NCBI GenBank assembly: GCA_003852805.1
Contig: RDDY01000031.1
Span: forward strand, 1 to 6,468
Length of the DNA stretch: 6,468 nt
DNA from: Chryseobacterium sp.
GTDB lineage: Bacteria > Bacteroidota > Bacteroidia > Flavobacteriales > Weeksellaceae
Direction of reading: 5' to 3'
The position numbers and the translations under genes were made by a program. Shown one piece after another: positions 5,669 through 6,468 of the stretch; positions within the stretch are counted from its first letter, which is position 1; every line of letters starts with the position of its first letter. Below the pieces are notes generated by a model. The model saw nothing but the letters and a program-made list of their open reading frames with translations, did not search any database and was not told the origin of the DNA.

Positions 5669-6468
5669 ATGAGATATTTGATCAGCAGTTTCTTTTTAAT
5701 GGTATCGGGAGCGGTTTTCTCGCAATCGATCCTTAATGCCAAATCGGCCGAAGAGTTCAGAAAGGCACGCGAAGAGCAACAGCAAAAAATTGCGGCCGAC
5801 CCGGAACTGCGCCGCCAGCCTGCGGAGTATGCGTACATTGACGAAAAAGATATCCTGCGCAGCATGGTGGTTTGGGAAATAATCGACCTGAACGAAAAGA
5901 TAAACCAACCGCTGTTTGCCCAGAAAGACAACCTCGTTGCTCAGAATAAATCTCTGTATCAAGCGCTTTTGGACGGCATCCGCGCCGGGCGCATTACCGA
6001 GGTTTATGATGATGAGATGTTCAAGAAAAAGCTGACGTCGGACGAAATTCAGAAAAAGTTGCAGCGCGTGGTCATTGCAGATTTCTTGATCGATAAAATC
6101 AATGCGGGCGAAACCATTACCGAGCAAGACCGTTTGGAGGGAACAGACTATTACGAAACCAAGTCGCAAGACGTAAAGCTCATCAAAATAAAAGGCATGT
6201 GGTACATAGACCGCCGCGACGGAGAACTGCGCTATCGCCTTTTAGGAATTGCACCCATGGGCCGTGATCCACAAACCTTGGGTACTGCTTTTGCCAATGA
6301 TGAACTGATCGATATCTTTTGGGTTTTCTATCCCGACGCGCGAGAAGAATTGGCAAATTCTTTTGTCTTCAACCCCAAAAACATGATGGCGCAGGTAAGC
6401 TACGATGACTTATTGAACGCGCGGAAATTCAATTCCGTTATCTACAAATCGGACAATAAAATTTCCAA
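5669..6468 (+). CDS. gldN: GldN (PorN-type) periplasmic T9SS ring protein, 3'-truncated
   Basis: GldN is a periplasmic protein that forms, with GldK, the large ring of the T9SS trans-envelope machine and contacts GldM. The frame opens at ATG 5669, 18 bp after gldM, and runs open for 266 codons to the right edge; usual lengths are about 290-340, so a C-terminal tail is missing. Residues 1-18 are a Sec signal peptide (MRYLISSFFLMVSGAVFS) with likely cleavage before Gln19; there is no lipobox Cys. An acidic/Gln-rich linker (26-50) leads into the conserved domain: DILRSMVVWEIIDLNEKINQP (61-81, a family signature), SLYQALLDGI (95-104), KIKGMWYIDRRDGELRYRLLGIAP (173-196), ELIDIFWVFYPDAREELAN (212-230), FNPKN and YDDLLNARKFNSVIYK (245-260). 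The visible part has no Cys. Some flavobacteria carry a paralogue, gldO, next in line; the position directly after gldM favours gldN. The translation was done by hand from the sequence. Confidence 0.95.
   Translation, partial: MRYLISSFFLMVSGAVFSQSILNAKSAEEFRKAREEQQQKIAADPELRRQPAEYAYIDEKDILRSMVVWEIIDLNEKINQPLFAQKDNLVAQNKSLYQALLDGIRAGRITEVYDDEMFKKKLTSDEIQKKLQRVVIADFLIDKINAGETITEQDRLEGTDYYETKSQDVKLIKIKGMWYIDRRDGELRYRLLGIAPMGRDPQTLGTAFANDELIDIFWVFYPDAREELANSFVFNPKNMMAQVSYDDLLNARKFNSVIYKSDNKIS

Larger units (their letters stand above)
1774..6468 (+). other. gldKLMN operon (T9SS/gliding motor and ring)
   Basis: Four genes of one machine lie head to tail on one strand with gaps of 13, 27 and 18 bp and no hairpin or promoter-like element that I can see between them, so single-transcript expression is inferred. 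The order K-L-M-N is the conserved order of the family (porK-L-M-N in Porphyromonas). None of the starts has a clear Shine-Dalgarno sequence, as expected in Bacteroidota. The first gene uses GTG, the other three ATG. The operon's right end, and whether gldO or another gene follows, is outside the window. Confidence 0.9.

Noticed and set aside
1..6468. CRISPR arrays, tRNA/rRNA genes, insertion sequences or attachment sites
   Set aside because: I saw no short regular direct repeats with spacers, no transposase-like product and no RNA gene signatures; conserved coding sequence fills nearly all of the window.

Overview
The window suggests a member of the Bacteroidota, most likely class Flavobacteriia and possibly near the Weeksellaceae/Chryseobacterium group. 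The main evidence is an in-order gldK-gldL-gldM-gldN cluster, found only in Bacteroidota that have the type IX secretion system (T9SS) and/or gliding motility. The start of GldM (a short PRQRMINLMYLVFIAM segment followed by an IDQEILRSF-type sequence) resembles, from memory, the version seen in Chryseobacterium relatives. Base composition looks close to 50% GC by eye, which is high for that group, so I do not commit to a genus.

Layout, all on the + strand: (1) 1-1690, the 3' nine-tenths of glmS (glutamine:fructose-6-phosphate aminotransferase), entering from the left edge; (2) 1691-1773, an 83-bp AT-rich gap with a perfect 6-bp inverted repeat and a weak Bacteroidota-like -7 element; (3) 1774-3213, gldK, an outer-membrane lipoprotein with a degenerate formylglycine-generating-enzyme (FGE) fold; (4) 3227-4054, gldL, the two-helix inner-membrane motor protein with a cytoplasmic tail built from 49-residue repeats; (5) 4082-5650, gldM, the single-helix motor protein with a long periplasmic shaft; (6) 5669-6468, gldN, a periplasmic ring protein cut by the right edge. 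The gaps between the four gld genes are 13, 27 and 18 bp, with no terminator visible, so they are very probably one operon.

How they work together (established for the F. johnsoniae and P. gingivalis homologues): GldL and GldM form an inner-membrane rotary motor, thought to use the proton-motive force. GldM spans the periplasm and contacts the ring made by GldK (lipid-anchored in the outer membrane) and GldN, driving T9SS export and, in gliders, surface adhesin movement. GlmS is a housekeeping enzyme that makes glucosamine-6-phosphate for peptidoglycan and LPS; its link to the gld genes here is only adjacency.

This is a recognised system, not a new one. The points most worth a second look are the exact 49-residue (147-bp) repeat in the GldL tail, retention of the proposed proton-path residues together with an Asn in place of a usually acidic residue at GldL 59, the loss of FGE catalytic cysteines in GldK, and the high GC. 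I saw no mobile elements, CRISPR arrays, tRNA or rRNA genes.
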